Source: Prevotella sp. (lineage in GTDB: Bacteria > Bacteroidota > Bacteroidia > Bacteroidales > Bacteroidaceae). Taken from it: DNA of 52,702 nt. The stretch is taken from NCBI GenBank assembly GCA_017645905.1, contig JAGCNO010000081.1, positions 1-52,702 on the forward strand, in the 5' to 3' direction. The notes under the pieces were generated by a model, which was given only the letters and a program-made list of their open reading frames with translations, ran no database searches and had not been told where the DNA came from. A program made the position numbers and the translations under genes. Below, in pieces: positions 14,809-23,300 of this stretch. Position 1 is the stretch's first letter. Every line of letters starts with the position of its first letter.

Positions 14809-14836
14809 GGTGTTGGGTGTTAGGTGTTAGGTGTTG
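14809..14836. repeat. Period-7 repeat (GGTGTTA) between two genes
   Basis: Four 7-base units GGTGTT(G/A) lie in the 52-base gap between the FMN-binding gene and the phosphatase start. Changes in copy number would alter the spacing in front of the phosphatase ATG (14804). Confidence 0.85.
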
Positions 14837-14856
14837 AGTGAAATCGCAAAATGAAA

Positions 14857-15252
14857 TCACTTGTTCTTCTTGTAGTATTCCAGTGCGAGCTTCACGTTCT
14901 CGCGAAGAGCATCGCTGCTGAAAGTGGCGCCGGTGCGGCCGTCGACCTGTGCCTTCAGGGCATCTTCTACCTTCATGCCGTCCCAGGCGTTCTGCATCTG
15001 TTTCTTCACGGCATTCCAATATTTCGGTGTTTCCTGATTGGGCAGCAGTTCAATCTTCTCTATCTTACCCTTGCGTATGTAGACCTTCAACGGGGTGGGA
15101 CCGGCATAGCCGTCCACCTTCTTGCCCAGCTCGGTGGTGTTCACCACGTAGGCACCATTCTCCTTGGTCATCACCTTGTCGTCTTTCTTTGTGGCACTCA
15201 CCAGGGTAATGGCGAGCATGAGTCCCACGGCTGCGATAGTCAGTTTTCTCAT
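14857..15252 (-). CDS. Exported FMN-binding domain protein
   Basis: A 131-residue protein from the ATG at 15252 (MRKLTIAAVG). It has a signal peptide (to about VSA/TKK) and one FMN-binding domain (PF04205): YAGPTPLKVYIRKGKIEKIELLPNQETP and the C-terminal DGRTGATFSS, where the Thr of TGAT is the usual site of covalent FMN attachment by the ApbE flavin transferase. Such small periplasmic flavoproteins serve extracytoplasmic electron transfer (RnfG/NqrC-like chemistry). It is the first gene behind a full promoter (15324-15354) and precedes the phosphatase, carbonic anhydrase and malic enzyme, probably as one transcript. No ApbE gene is visible here. Confidence 0.88.
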   Translation of the reverse strand: MRKLTIAAVGLMLAITLVSATKKDDKVMTKENGAYVVNTTELGKKVDGYAGPTPLKVYIRKGKIEKIELLPNQETPKYWNAVKKQMQNAWDGMKVEDALKAQVDGRTGATFSSDALRENVKLALEYYKKNK

Positions 15253-15323
15253 TTTTACTATTCTATTTACGGAATCAGACAAGCTAAATTCCCTGTATTT
15301 CTTGCCAATTAAGAATTCGTGTG

Positions 15324-15354
15324 CAAAATTACGAAGAAAAGCAGAAATGGCAAA
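15324..15354 (-). promoter_or_regulatory. Promoter of the FMN-binding/phosphatase/CA/malic enzyme operon
   Basis: Minus strand: TTTG (15354-15351), 19 bases, TAATTTTG (15331-15324). A full Bacteroidetes promoter, about 70 bases before the ATG at 15252. Confidence 0.75.
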
Positions 15355-15379
15355 GCTATTTTCGGAAGTTTAACGAAAA

Positions 15380-17293
15380 TCAATACTGCGGCAGATTGTC
15401 CATCAGGTAATAGTCATAATAATAGGTATGTCCGAACTCTGGTTCGAGCGCCTTTCGGATAACGCCCACCTCCATTTTGTTGTATCGTGGAGTTATCTCG
15501 ACGAAACGCTTGAACTGCTTCTTCACGCTTTCGTCAAAGGGCCACGATTCGATGTCCTTCCGTTCTTCGATCGTGCCGTAGTGTATGGCTGCCTCCTGGA
15601 TATGTTTGGGCAGCTGCTTTCCTGGGTGCAACTTAGCGAAGCACGAAAGATGGTACCAGAAGCTCTCAGCGTTTCTCGTCCACATCGAAGCCAGCAATGC
15701 CTGCTCCACGAAGATGGGGTCTCCACTGTATGAGCTGTTAGACAGTCGCTTCATGATGAATTCCTCGACAAAGCCCTGGTCAGAAGCCAGCTCGCTGTAA
15801 TAGTGCATCATGTGGGTAAGGTAGCCCATCTCTGGGTCTTCGGGAACATCTTCTTCCTTCAGATTCCCTACCCGCTCGGCCCAGTCATCGAAGTAGAGCG
15901 TGTGACTCAACAGGTCTGTGTATTTGTGAGCCAGTTGCCACTCCTTGTTGACGGTAGAACAGCGTGCCAAATACTTCAGGTATTCTGCCCGCCAGCCGAA
16001 CTCCACGCCCATCTCCATGCACAGGCGGAAGCAGTAGTTCATCAGACCGTACTGGTAGTAGGACATCACTCCCACCGACATCATCATACGCATATCGAAG
16101 GGTGCGTTGCTGCGTTTCGAGCCGTTCTTGTAGTGGTACATCTCGTTGCTCTGTCGTCCCAGTCGGGCCAGCGCAATGTTACGCATGACGACGATGGCAC
16201 GTGTGGGCTCGTCCTTTTGGGCAGCAGCCTCACGTAGTACACCCTCCCAGTCGAGATTCTCTATGCAGCGCTGCATCACCAGCTCGTGCTGGAAGTTCTC
16301 GTCACGATACCACGACTTATAAGAATAGGCAGCAGAGGCAAGAATAAGGAGAAGGGGAATGAACGGGGAATGAAGGATCAGTGAAGCCACCTTACCTTCT
16401 TTAACTCCTTTAACTCCAATATTTCCCTGCTGGAGGGGATTTGCAATCCCCAACCCGTTCACTTCTCTTTTACTACCAGCAAAAATCACCATTGCCACGA
16501 AGAACAGCAGGAGCAACCAGTAAGGAACATAGTACGTATCGTAGCTTTCCTGGATATAGAAGAGCGGCAGCTCGGCGAACCAGATATTCTGCAGGTTGGT
16601 CTGATAGAACACATAGCGGTAGCAAATGAGTGGCACAACAATGACGCTCAGCACGCCCACGAGGCTGACGGGCAGTGCCCTACTCCACCGTGGCGCCAAA
16701 CGCCATATCCAAATAGACATCAGCAGCGTGGCACCCAGGCCATAGATGCCCAGTAGCGGATAGCCGAGAGCACAGGTGAGAAATATGAAAGCCATTCCTA
16801 TCCACAAACGACCAGACGACCAATTCTCCAAACCACAAACCTTCCTAAACACCCACAGCAGCGCCACTACTGCCGTAGTGCCGATAGTCGTCACAAAGAA
16901 ATGGCCGCGCAACTTCAGGATATAGATCCAGTAGCCCATGTCGACGATGGTCACCAGGATAAAGAGCACGGGAATGATGCTGACCATCACCCACCAGCCC
17001 TTCAGGCGGAAGGTACGCTTCACTAACCACGTTAACAGCAGCCACCACACCGCGAGCAGACACACGCCTAACCAAGCGTGATAGAGGAACTGGGTGAAGA
17101 ACGTTCCTAACCATGTGAGCAGACCGCCCGGCACCACCAGCTGCTCCTTGAAGAAATGGGATGTAAAGAGGAACAGGTTCAGTTCCTGAGTCTTCCACAG
17201 GAAGTCCTTTTCAAGGAACAGAAGCAGGCATGCTATTACAACATTAGCCAATACGGGAATCATCCCCGCTGCAATTCTTGCCAATTTATTCAT
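15380..17293 (-). CDS. Large polytopic membrane protein (DUF6057-like)
   Basis: About 637 residues from the ATG at 17293 (MNKLARIAAGM). The N-terminal half holds around ten hydrophobic segments (ANVVIACLLLFLE, WLGVCLLAVWWLLLTWL, VMVSIIPVLFILVTIVDMGY, YWLLLLFFVAMVIFAG). The C-terminal half is soluble and helical, with TPR-like pairs around YCFRLCMEMGVEFGWRAEYLKYLARCSTVNKEWQLAHKY. The arrangement agrees with the Bacteroidetes family DUF6057, whose role is not known; this name is from memory. Between the halves a repeat copy (16432-16451) is read in antisense orientation as GLGIANPLQQGN. Its own promoter precedes it (17326-17356). Confidence 0.75.
   Translation of the reverse strand: MNKLARIAAGMIPVLANVVIACLLLFLEKDFLWKTQELNLFLFTSHFFKEQLVVPGGLLTWLGTFFTQFLYHAWLGVCLLAVWWLLLTWLVKRTFRLKGWWVMVSIIPVLFILVTIVDMGYWIYILKLRGHFFVTTIGTTAVVALLWVFRKVCGLENWSSGRLWIGMAFIFLTCALGYPLLGIYGLGATLLMSIWIWRLAPRWSRALPVSLVGVLSVIVVPLICYRYVFYQTNLQNIWFAELPLFYIQESYDTYYVPYWLLLLFFVAMVIFAGSKREVNGLGIANPLQQGNIGVKGVKEGKVASLILHSPFIPLLLILASAAYSYKSWYRDENFQHELVMQRCIENLDWEGVLREAAAQKDEPTRAIVVMRNIALARLGRQSNEMYHYKNGSKRSNAPFDMRMMMSVGVMSYYQYGLMNYCFRLCMEMGVEFGWRAEYLKYLARCSTVNKEWQLAHKYTDLLSHTLYFDDWAERVGNLKEEDVPEDPEMGYLTHMMHYYSELASDQGFVEEFIMKRLSNSSYSGDPIFVEQALLASMWTRNAESFWYHLSCFAKLHPGKQLPKHIQEAAIHYGTIEERKDIESWPFDESVKKQFKRFVEITPRYNKMEVGVIRKALEPEFGHTYYYDYYLMDNLPQY
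16432..16451 (+). repeat. GGGGATTTGCAATCCCC palindrome copy in the DUF6057-like gene
   Basis: GGAGGGGATTTGCAATCCCC lies between the membrane half and the soluble half, in the opposite orientation to the copies in the peptidase and xylanase genes. Just before it stand TTAACTCCTT TAACTCC-like units, a second small repeat. Confidence 0.85.
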
Positions 17294-17325
17294 GTCAGAA
17301 AAGCAATAATTCTTAGATTTCCGTG

Positions 17326-17356
17326 CAAAGGTACGAATAAGTGAGCACAATACAAA
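17326..17356 (-). promoter_or_regulatory. Promoter of the DUF6057-like gene
   Basis: Minus strand: TTTG (17356-17353), 19 bases, TACCTTTG (17333-17326). A complete match, about 30 bases before the ATG at 17293. Confidence 0.75.
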
Positions 17357-17483
17357 ACAAATAAATATTTTTTTTAGTTTTATTGTCGAACGGCCGTTAT
17401 ATACCAGGAAAAACGACTGACCCGTTTTATTCTTGTGTGGTCAACGGGAAGACAAAATATCGTTACATTATTCAGTAATAACG

Positions 17484-17521
17484 GAAAAACCGTACCTTTG
17501 ACTTGCGTCGAAGGTACGGTT
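17484..17521 (-). terminator. Intrinsic terminator of the xylanase operon
   Basis: Minus strand: AACCGTACCTT (from 17521) pairs with AAGGTACGGTT (to 17488). An inner GAC/GTC stem is closed by a GCAA tetraloop and separated by a single mismatch. The stem is followed by TTTTTCC. This is a textbook intrinsic terminator with a GNRA loop, about 140 bases after the xylanase stop. Confidence 0.85.
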
Positions 17522-17544
17522 ACGCGATGTCCTGCAAGAAAAGA

Positions 17545-17632
17545 CGGCAAATGCTATAGGAATTCACGGCAAATGCTATAGGAATTCACGGCAAATTCAA
17601 TAGGAATTCACGGCAAATGCTACAGGAAAAGG
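17545..17632 (-). repeat. 22-base repeat array 5 (GCCGTGAATTCC variant)
   Basis: Units of exactly 22 bases start at 17545, 17567, 17589 and 17611 (CGGCAAATGCTATAGGAATT CA), the last one diverging at its end. Read on the minus strand each unit begins GCCGTGAATTCCTATAGCAT. The array's minus-strand end reads GCCGTCTTTTCTTG, resembling the GCCGTTCTTTCTCC end of the other arrays. Confidence 0.85.
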
Positions 17633-17659
17633 TAGTCTTTTCTGTAAGAGTCTGCTATC

Positions 17660-20299
17660 TTAGGGCTGACCGACTACGATTTTCCTTCCCTGACTGATGT
17701 ATATGCCCTTCTTTAGGGGAGAGTCAGCGCGGAACTTGCGGCCCTGCATGTCGTAGACAAACGTATCGGTTATCGGAGCTATCTTATCAGGTTGCGGCGC
17801 GCTAATGCCGACGGTTTCTACAATGTAACGGTGGCGCAGTGCGGAGCGCACGGCTCGCCAAGCTGGCTTCTTGCCCATGCCGGAGTCGAAGAGCAGCGGA
17901 CTGGAGGCGGAGCGCCAGCTGTCGTTGTCCTTCAGTCCCCAGATGACCATGTAAGGGCAGTTGTCGTTGTCGAGCATGATGTCGGTGATGACGCGGTAGA
18001 GGCGTGCCTGCTCCTCAAGGTTAGCGGTCGTGGTGCTGGGGATTCCCATGTCGAGCTCGGTGATGACGCAGGTCATGCCGTCGTCGGCGAAGCGCTTCAC
18101 GGTGGAGGCAAGCTTCACGGAGTCGACCTCGCCGACGGAGAAGTGGCACTGCAGACCAACACCATCGATGGGTATATGCCTGTTCTTCAGACGCTTGGCA
18201 AGGTTGTAGAAGGCCACGGCCTTGGCCTTGCCCTGCAGCTCGACGTCGTAGTCATTGAGGTAGAGCACGGCATTGGGGTCGGCACGGCGGGCAAAGACGA
18301 AGGCAGAGTCGATATAGTCGTCGCCAATGGCACGCTGCCAGACAGTCTGGCGCAAGGTGTAGCCGTCGGGGTTGGAGCGGATGATGCTCTGGTCGTCGTC
18401 AAGACATTCGTTGACGACGTCCCACTCGGTGACCTTGCCCTTGAAGTGGGTCATCACATTATTAATATGTGAGCGCATGATGTCGAGAGCCTGCTGGCGG
18501 GTCCATCCCTTGTCGTTCTTCTTGCCGTCGCTACTGAGCCAAGCGGGCTGCTGCTGGTGCCAGACGAGGCAGTGGCCACGGACGGCCATATTGTTCTTCT
18601 GGGCCAGGCTGACGAGGGCGTCGGCACCGCCGTAGCTGAAGCTGCCCTTACTGGGCTGCAGGGCGTCCATCTTCATCTCGTTCTCAGCCACCATCATGTT
18701 GAACTGGCGTCCGCCTTCATTGCGGTCGCTCTCCAGCCCTTTATAGGTGGAGAAAGCTGCGCCTATGGACTTGCCGCAGAGCTGGGCATAGTAGCGCAGG
18801 GGATGGGTGTCAGCGGTGTCATTGATGCCATCGTCGTAGTAGGCGCCCATGGTCGGATTATCCGGATTGTCCGGATTATCTGGATTGTCCGGATTGTCAG
18901 AGTCGTTGAGGGAGACGATGCGGGCCTTGAGGGTGTAGGTCGGGGATTGCAAATCCCCTCCAACAGATTGAAAATCCTCTCCAGCATTATCTTCCTCGAC
19001 CAGTTCCCAAGTGTACTTCGAGGGCTGCTTCAGGTCGAAGTGCCAGTCGCCGGTCTTGGCCTTGGCAGTGAGGAGGGTGACCTCGTCGCCAACCTCCATG
19101 CCATCGAGCTCACCGGCAATGACCAGCTCAACGACGGGCATCTTGTCGCTTGTGGAGAAGTCCTGGGCGATGTTGTTATACTTCACATTGCCGCCCACGT
19201 CGAGACGGTCACACTCTGTTGCGGAAAAAACCTTGAAACGCAACGTAGAGGCCGGACGGACAACGAGGTTGGGCTGTCGGGAGGCGGTGACATAGTTGCG
19301 CAGGGTGAGCGTTCCGGTGGTCGGGGATTGCAAATCCCCTCCAACTGATTGCAAATCCCCTCCAGCATCAACGGTTGTTTCGAAGCCGCCGGGTTCTATA
19401 GTGCCATAATTGTCGACCGTTCCGCCGATGCTTCCTGTTCCGCCAAGGATACCCTCCTCAAAGACGTAGGCGATGGCATCGTTGGCACTGGTGCGTGCAC
19501 CGAGTGCGCCGCGCAGCTTCTTCTGCTCAGCCTCGGCACGGTCATTGGCAATCTGTACCCGACCGGCAAGGATTCGCAGGGCACCGCTCACGTAGTTATT
19601 GTTGCCGGTGATGGTCATGATGCCCGTGCCCTCCTTGACGATGGCCATGGACGTTGCATCGTCATAGTCGGAGGGCTTGATGGTTCCGGCCAGAGTGAAG
19701 TCGGTGTTCAGTCCGCCAAGAAGATAATAGGCGGCGCGGCTCTTCTTCATGTAGCCCTGCAGCGTGGAGCCCGGCTCAGTGTTGAGCTCGCCGATACGGA
19801 AGCCCGCACCGCTGGTGTTTGCCTCGCAGCAGATGGTGGCGCCGTCGTGGAGCGTCACGTGGTTGTTGGCCATCGAGTTATTCACCTTGCCCGACTTGGC
19901 ATCGTCGAGGGCGTTCTCGGCCGTCGAGCTCTTGCCGCCGTGGGCCAGCACGACGCCGAAGAAACCAGCCGACGAGGAGTTCTCCCTGAAGGGCCAGATG
20001 TGGACATCGCCCCGGTAGTTCGTCCAGGTGGGCCAGGTCTTGCCCTTCTCTGTGCCTAAGTAGCAGCGCTCGCCGCCGGCATAGAGGTTGAGCACGCCGG
20101 TACCCGTGATGGTCGACGAGAAATAGCAGTAGCGGGCCATCTTCACGTTGACGGTGTCCTTGGCTGCAATATAGAAACTGGTAGAATAGCTGATATAGTC
20201 GCTCGACGTGTTGTTGCCACTGATATCGATGGTGCGTGAATTAGCACTGCCGGCCAGGGTGGTGGCCAGCAGTGCAACTATCAATAACGTTCTCTTCAT
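17660..20299 (-). CDS. Secreted GH10 endo-beta-1,4-xylanase with N-terminal beta-helix-like region
   Basis: An 879-residue protein with a signal peptide (MKRTLLIVALLATTLAGSANS). Residues 22-450 resemble autotransporter-associated beta-strand repeats (GTGIMTITGNNNYVSGALRI, GTGSIGGTVDNYGTIEPGG), suggesting a right-handed beta-helix. A DNPDNPDNP linker follows. The GH10 catalytic domain is about 485-835: GAAFSTYK, HCLVWHQQQPAWL, acid/base Glu631 in WDVVNECL and nucleophile Glu748 in VITELDMG. The C-terminal VYDMQGRKF...KGIYISQGRK tail is the form seen on secreted Bacteroidetes proteins. Two palindrome copies inside the gene add GGDLQS repeats (18942 and 19323). Three bases separate it from the upstream xylanase gene, so both are on one transcript. 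Confidence 0.93.
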   Translation of the reverse strand: MKRTLLIVALLATTLAGSANSRTIDISGNNTSSDYISYSTSFYIAAKDTVNVKMARYCYFSSTITGTGVLNLYAGGERCYLGTEKGKTWPTWTNYRGDVHIWPFRENSSSAGFFGVVLAHGGKSSTAENALDDAKSGKVNNSMANNHVTLHDGATICCEANTSGAGFRIGELNTEPGSTLQGYMKKSRAAYYLLGGLNTDFTLAGTIKPSDYDDATSMAIVKEGTGIMTITGNNNYVSGALRILAGRVQIANDRAEAEQKKLRGALGARTSANDAIAYVFEEGILGGTGSIGGTVDNYGTIEPGGFETTVDAGGDLQSVGGDLQSPTTGTLTLRNYVTASRQPNLVVRPASTLRFKVFSATECDRLDVGGNVKYNNIAQDFSTSDKMPVVELVIAGELDGMEVGDEVTLLTAKAKTGDWHFDLKQPSKYTWELVEEDNAGEDFQSVGGDLQSPTYTLKARIVSLNDSDNPDNPDNPDNPDNPTMGAYYDDGINDTADTHPLRYYAQLCGKSIGAAFSTYKGLESDRNEGGRQFNMMVAENEMKMDALQPSKGSFSYGGADALVSLAQKNNMAVRGHCLVWHQQQPAWLSSDGKKNDKGWTRQQALDIMRSHINNVMTHFKGKVTEWDVVNECLDDDQSIIRSNPDGYTLRQTVWQRAIGDDYIDSAFVFARRADPNAVLYLNDYDVELQGKAKAVAFYNLAKRLKNRHIPIDGVGLQCHFSVGEVDSVKLASTVKRFADDGMTCVITELDMGIPSTTTANLEEQARLYRVITDIMLDNDNCPYMVIWGLKDNDSWRSASSPLLFDSGMGKKPAWRAVRSALRHRYIVETVGISAPQPDKIAPITDTFVYDMQGRKFRADSPLKKGIYISQGRKIVVGQP
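18854..18900. repeat. Short tandem repeat encoding the DNP linker
   Basis: Roughly 9-base units (TCCGGATTG/TCCGGATTA) repeat five times and encode (D)NP-D-NP linker residues between the N-terminal region and the GH10 domain. Confidence 0.85.
18942..18985 (-). repeat. Double palindrome copy in the GH10 gene (first)
   Basis: GGGGATTGCAAATCCCCTCC followed by a diverged second copy. On the coding strand it gives EDFQSVGGDLQSPT. The second copy carries three changes that convert GDLQS to EDFQS. Confidence 0.85.
19323..19366 (-). repeat. Double palindrome copy in the GH10 gene (second)
   Basis: GGGGATTGCAAATCCCCTCC-AAC-TGATTGCAAATCCCCTCC, coding for GGDLQSVGGDLQSPT. It is almost identical to the copy at 18942, about 380 bases away, in the same orientation. 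Confidence 0.9.
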
Positions 20300-20302
20300 G
20301 TC

Positions 20303-23300
20303 TTAGCGCTTTGTTACGAGCTTTCCGTTGACGATATAGATGCCGCGTGGCAGACTCTCCCACTGCTCTCTGGTGCCCACCTTCACGCCCTGCAGCGAGT
20401 AAACTGAGGTGTTGGGCGTTGCGAGTTGGGTGTTGAGGAACGGGAGGTCGATGCCGTCGGCATTGCCCAGTTTACAGAAGTTGAAGTAGACAGAATTGTC
20501 GTACTTGGCAGGCGTAGCATCGTGCAGGTACTTGCCCGTGCCGACATTCTTCACCATAAAGCCCCTTTCACTGACATGCTTGATGACCCACAGAGCACCA
20601 TTAGCGATTTCATAGCCGTCCTGCCCGTTAAGTCCGTTGATGAAGCAACCGCTTCCCTCGACAGCCGAAGAGTTCAGGTAGCCTGGGTTTTCACCGACAG
20701 AATAGGGCGTACCGTCAGGCTGGACGAGGCGCAGCATGTAACGGCTGACGCCTGATACCTTCTCAAGCAGGAAATAATAGCCTGCATTGCTGTTGTCGAA
20801 GGCTTTGTCATAGACGTCGTAGCCTAAGTCCTGACCTGTGGAACAGAAGAAAGCCTTGCCATCCTCGGCGTTGATAATGGCAAAAGGCGTGGTGCCGATA
20901 GAACTCAGACTGGTGAAATCCTTTTCAATGTCCAAGTCTGACAAAGGCGACAACGGGTCGACAATCTCAATGCCCATCAGCTTTAATGCCTGAATGGCGT
21001 AGCGGGCTCCCATGATGCGATAGCCCTGGGCGGTGAAGTGCAGGCCGTCGCCCTTCTGCGGACAGTCGGCCGAGGAGATGACGTAGGAGTTGGAAATGAC
21101 ATTGGGAACCTTGGCAATCACTGAATTATGGCCACCGCAGGAACCGCCCAGTTCCGAACGTACGGTCTCGCCTACAAACAGCGGCGTCTCCTTTGGATTC
21201 AGGTTGAGGTCACTTATCAGACGGTCATAGATGGTCTTGACCTTCTGCGGCCAGTCAGACTGCATGTTGTTGCTCTCGCCCTGATGGAGCAGGATGCCCT
21301 TGATGACACCCGACTTCTGTGCAATCCTGGCCATGTCAACGAGCCGCTGGTAGGGGTCGTTGTCGTAGGCGGCAAAGTAGTTCTTTAGCCAGTCGGCCTG
21401 GTCTATGAGGTAGTTCTGAACCTGTTCGCTGAAGAAGCCTTCGATGGCTGTTCCGCCGATGGCCACGTCGACGACGCCCACCTTGACGTTCTCAGGCAGG
21501 TTCTTCACCATCGTTCGTCCGAAGTAGTCGGCCATGCCCAGACCCGTTCCCTGACGGACGATGGGCGGCGTGGCGGTGTACCATTGTCCCATGGTGCGCT
21601 TCGGGTTGGAGAAGTCCACGCAGGCCAGCGTCTGGAAGCGCGGGTCGACAGTCTGGTCGACAGACTCCGGAGTGGCGTTGCCCTCCATGTTCGACTGTCC
21701 GAAGCAGAGGTAGACGAAGAAGTTGGGGTCAGCGGTCGAGGGCTGTTCTTCCTCACCGCTGGTGTCGCGAGTGAACACCAGCTTGTCAAGGTTGCCGGTG
21801 GGGCCGGTGATGGTGATGCGCAGGATGTGCTGACCCTCAGGCAGTGCCTGCGACAGCTTAGTCTTCACCGTAGCGTAGGTGTCCCAGCTGCCGTCTCCCG
21901 TCTGCGGGATGCTGATGCGGCAGAGCTGACGGGTCTGATTATTGTCGCGCAGGCTGACGGTGAACGCAGCGCCGGTGGTGCCGGAGGAGACGTATGCCTC
22001 ACAGTTGTACTCGCCGGCCTCCTTCACGTTGACGGTGTACTCCAGCCACTCGTTGGCAGCGGTGTATCCGATGGCACTGCCACCGTTACCCTTCACGATG
22101 TCCACACCCTCGTTGTCGGTGCGGTAGTGGGCGTCGCCCTCGTCCCTGTCGTCAGAGTCGTGGAAGGAGAGTCCCTCGCCGCCCTGGTCGAAGTTCTCGC
22201 ACTGCAGTGTGCCAGGCAGGTTCACCACGGCGTAGGGTGTACGCAGGCCGTTGACCTTCAGCGTGGCCTTGGCAGGAGCACTCGTCTCGATTCCGTCAGT
22301 ATCGGTGGCAATGGCTGAGATGACGTAATTGCCCTTCGTCTTAGGAACGAACTTTGCGATGTAAGGAGCCTCGAAGAGCGTGTCGACCAACATGTCGTTG
22401 GCAAAGATTCTGACGTAGGAGATGCTGCCCGAATTCAGTCTTGAGGCAGTAGCGGTAACGGTAGCCGTATCGCCAACGTTGACGGTCGTGGGGCTGACCT
22501 TCACCGATGTCCTGACTGAAGAATTGGTCTCCAGACGGGAGAAGGTCATCTTACGGAGGTTGAAGCCGCCCTGGTCGATACAGAGGCAGAGCGTGCGACG
22601 GCCGGCCTCAAGCGGGGCGCTGAACCTGAGGTGGAAGTTCCTGTAGCTGCCCTCCGTATTGGGGACGGTGACGAAGTCGGTGAGGAACACCATGTTGCCG
22701 AAATAGTTGTCGACAAGATGGAACATGCCGCCGTTCTGTGTCGACGACACCTCGACATCGACGGAGTAGAGGCCTGCCTCCTTCACGTCGACGGTATACT
22801 CCATCCATCCGCCTGTCCTGGTCGCACCGGTACGGACAGCATTGTTATAGGACACACCGGCGATGCCCTTGTCGTATTCATTGGCCACGATAGTGCCGGG
22901 CAGCTCAGCAGGCGTCTCTTTATAGGTGGTGCGGGCCGTTGCCGAACCGTCCACCACCACTCTTGAAAGTCGCTCCCAGGTCGTGCCGTCGGTGGCTGTC
23001 ACCACGGCCTTAAGCGTCTTGCTGCCCGTCGAGGTGGAAGAAATCTCGAAGATGTAGGGCGCCTCGGTCAGCGTGCCGACGAGGGTAGAGCCCATATACA
23101 GCTCAACTTTCTCGATGGTCTTCGTGGCGGCGGTGGCATCGACCCACACGGGCAGCTTGTCGCCCTTGGCCACCTTCATCGAGGCGGGCCTCACGTAGAC
23201 GGAGAACTCTTTCTTGAAGCCGGGGAAGGGGCTCTTGGCGGTCTTGGCCTTTTCGCTCTTCATATACTCGCGCAGCCAGGTCATGGCCGGACGGTCACTG

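Larger units (their letters stand above)
17294..17659. other. Intergenic region: promoter, terminator and 22-base array 5
   Basis: This 366-base gap holds the DUF6057-like promoter, a strong minus-strand terminator for the xylanase operon (17484-17521) and a 22-base repeat array of a second sequence type (17545-17632). No gene is supported. Confidence 0.75.
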
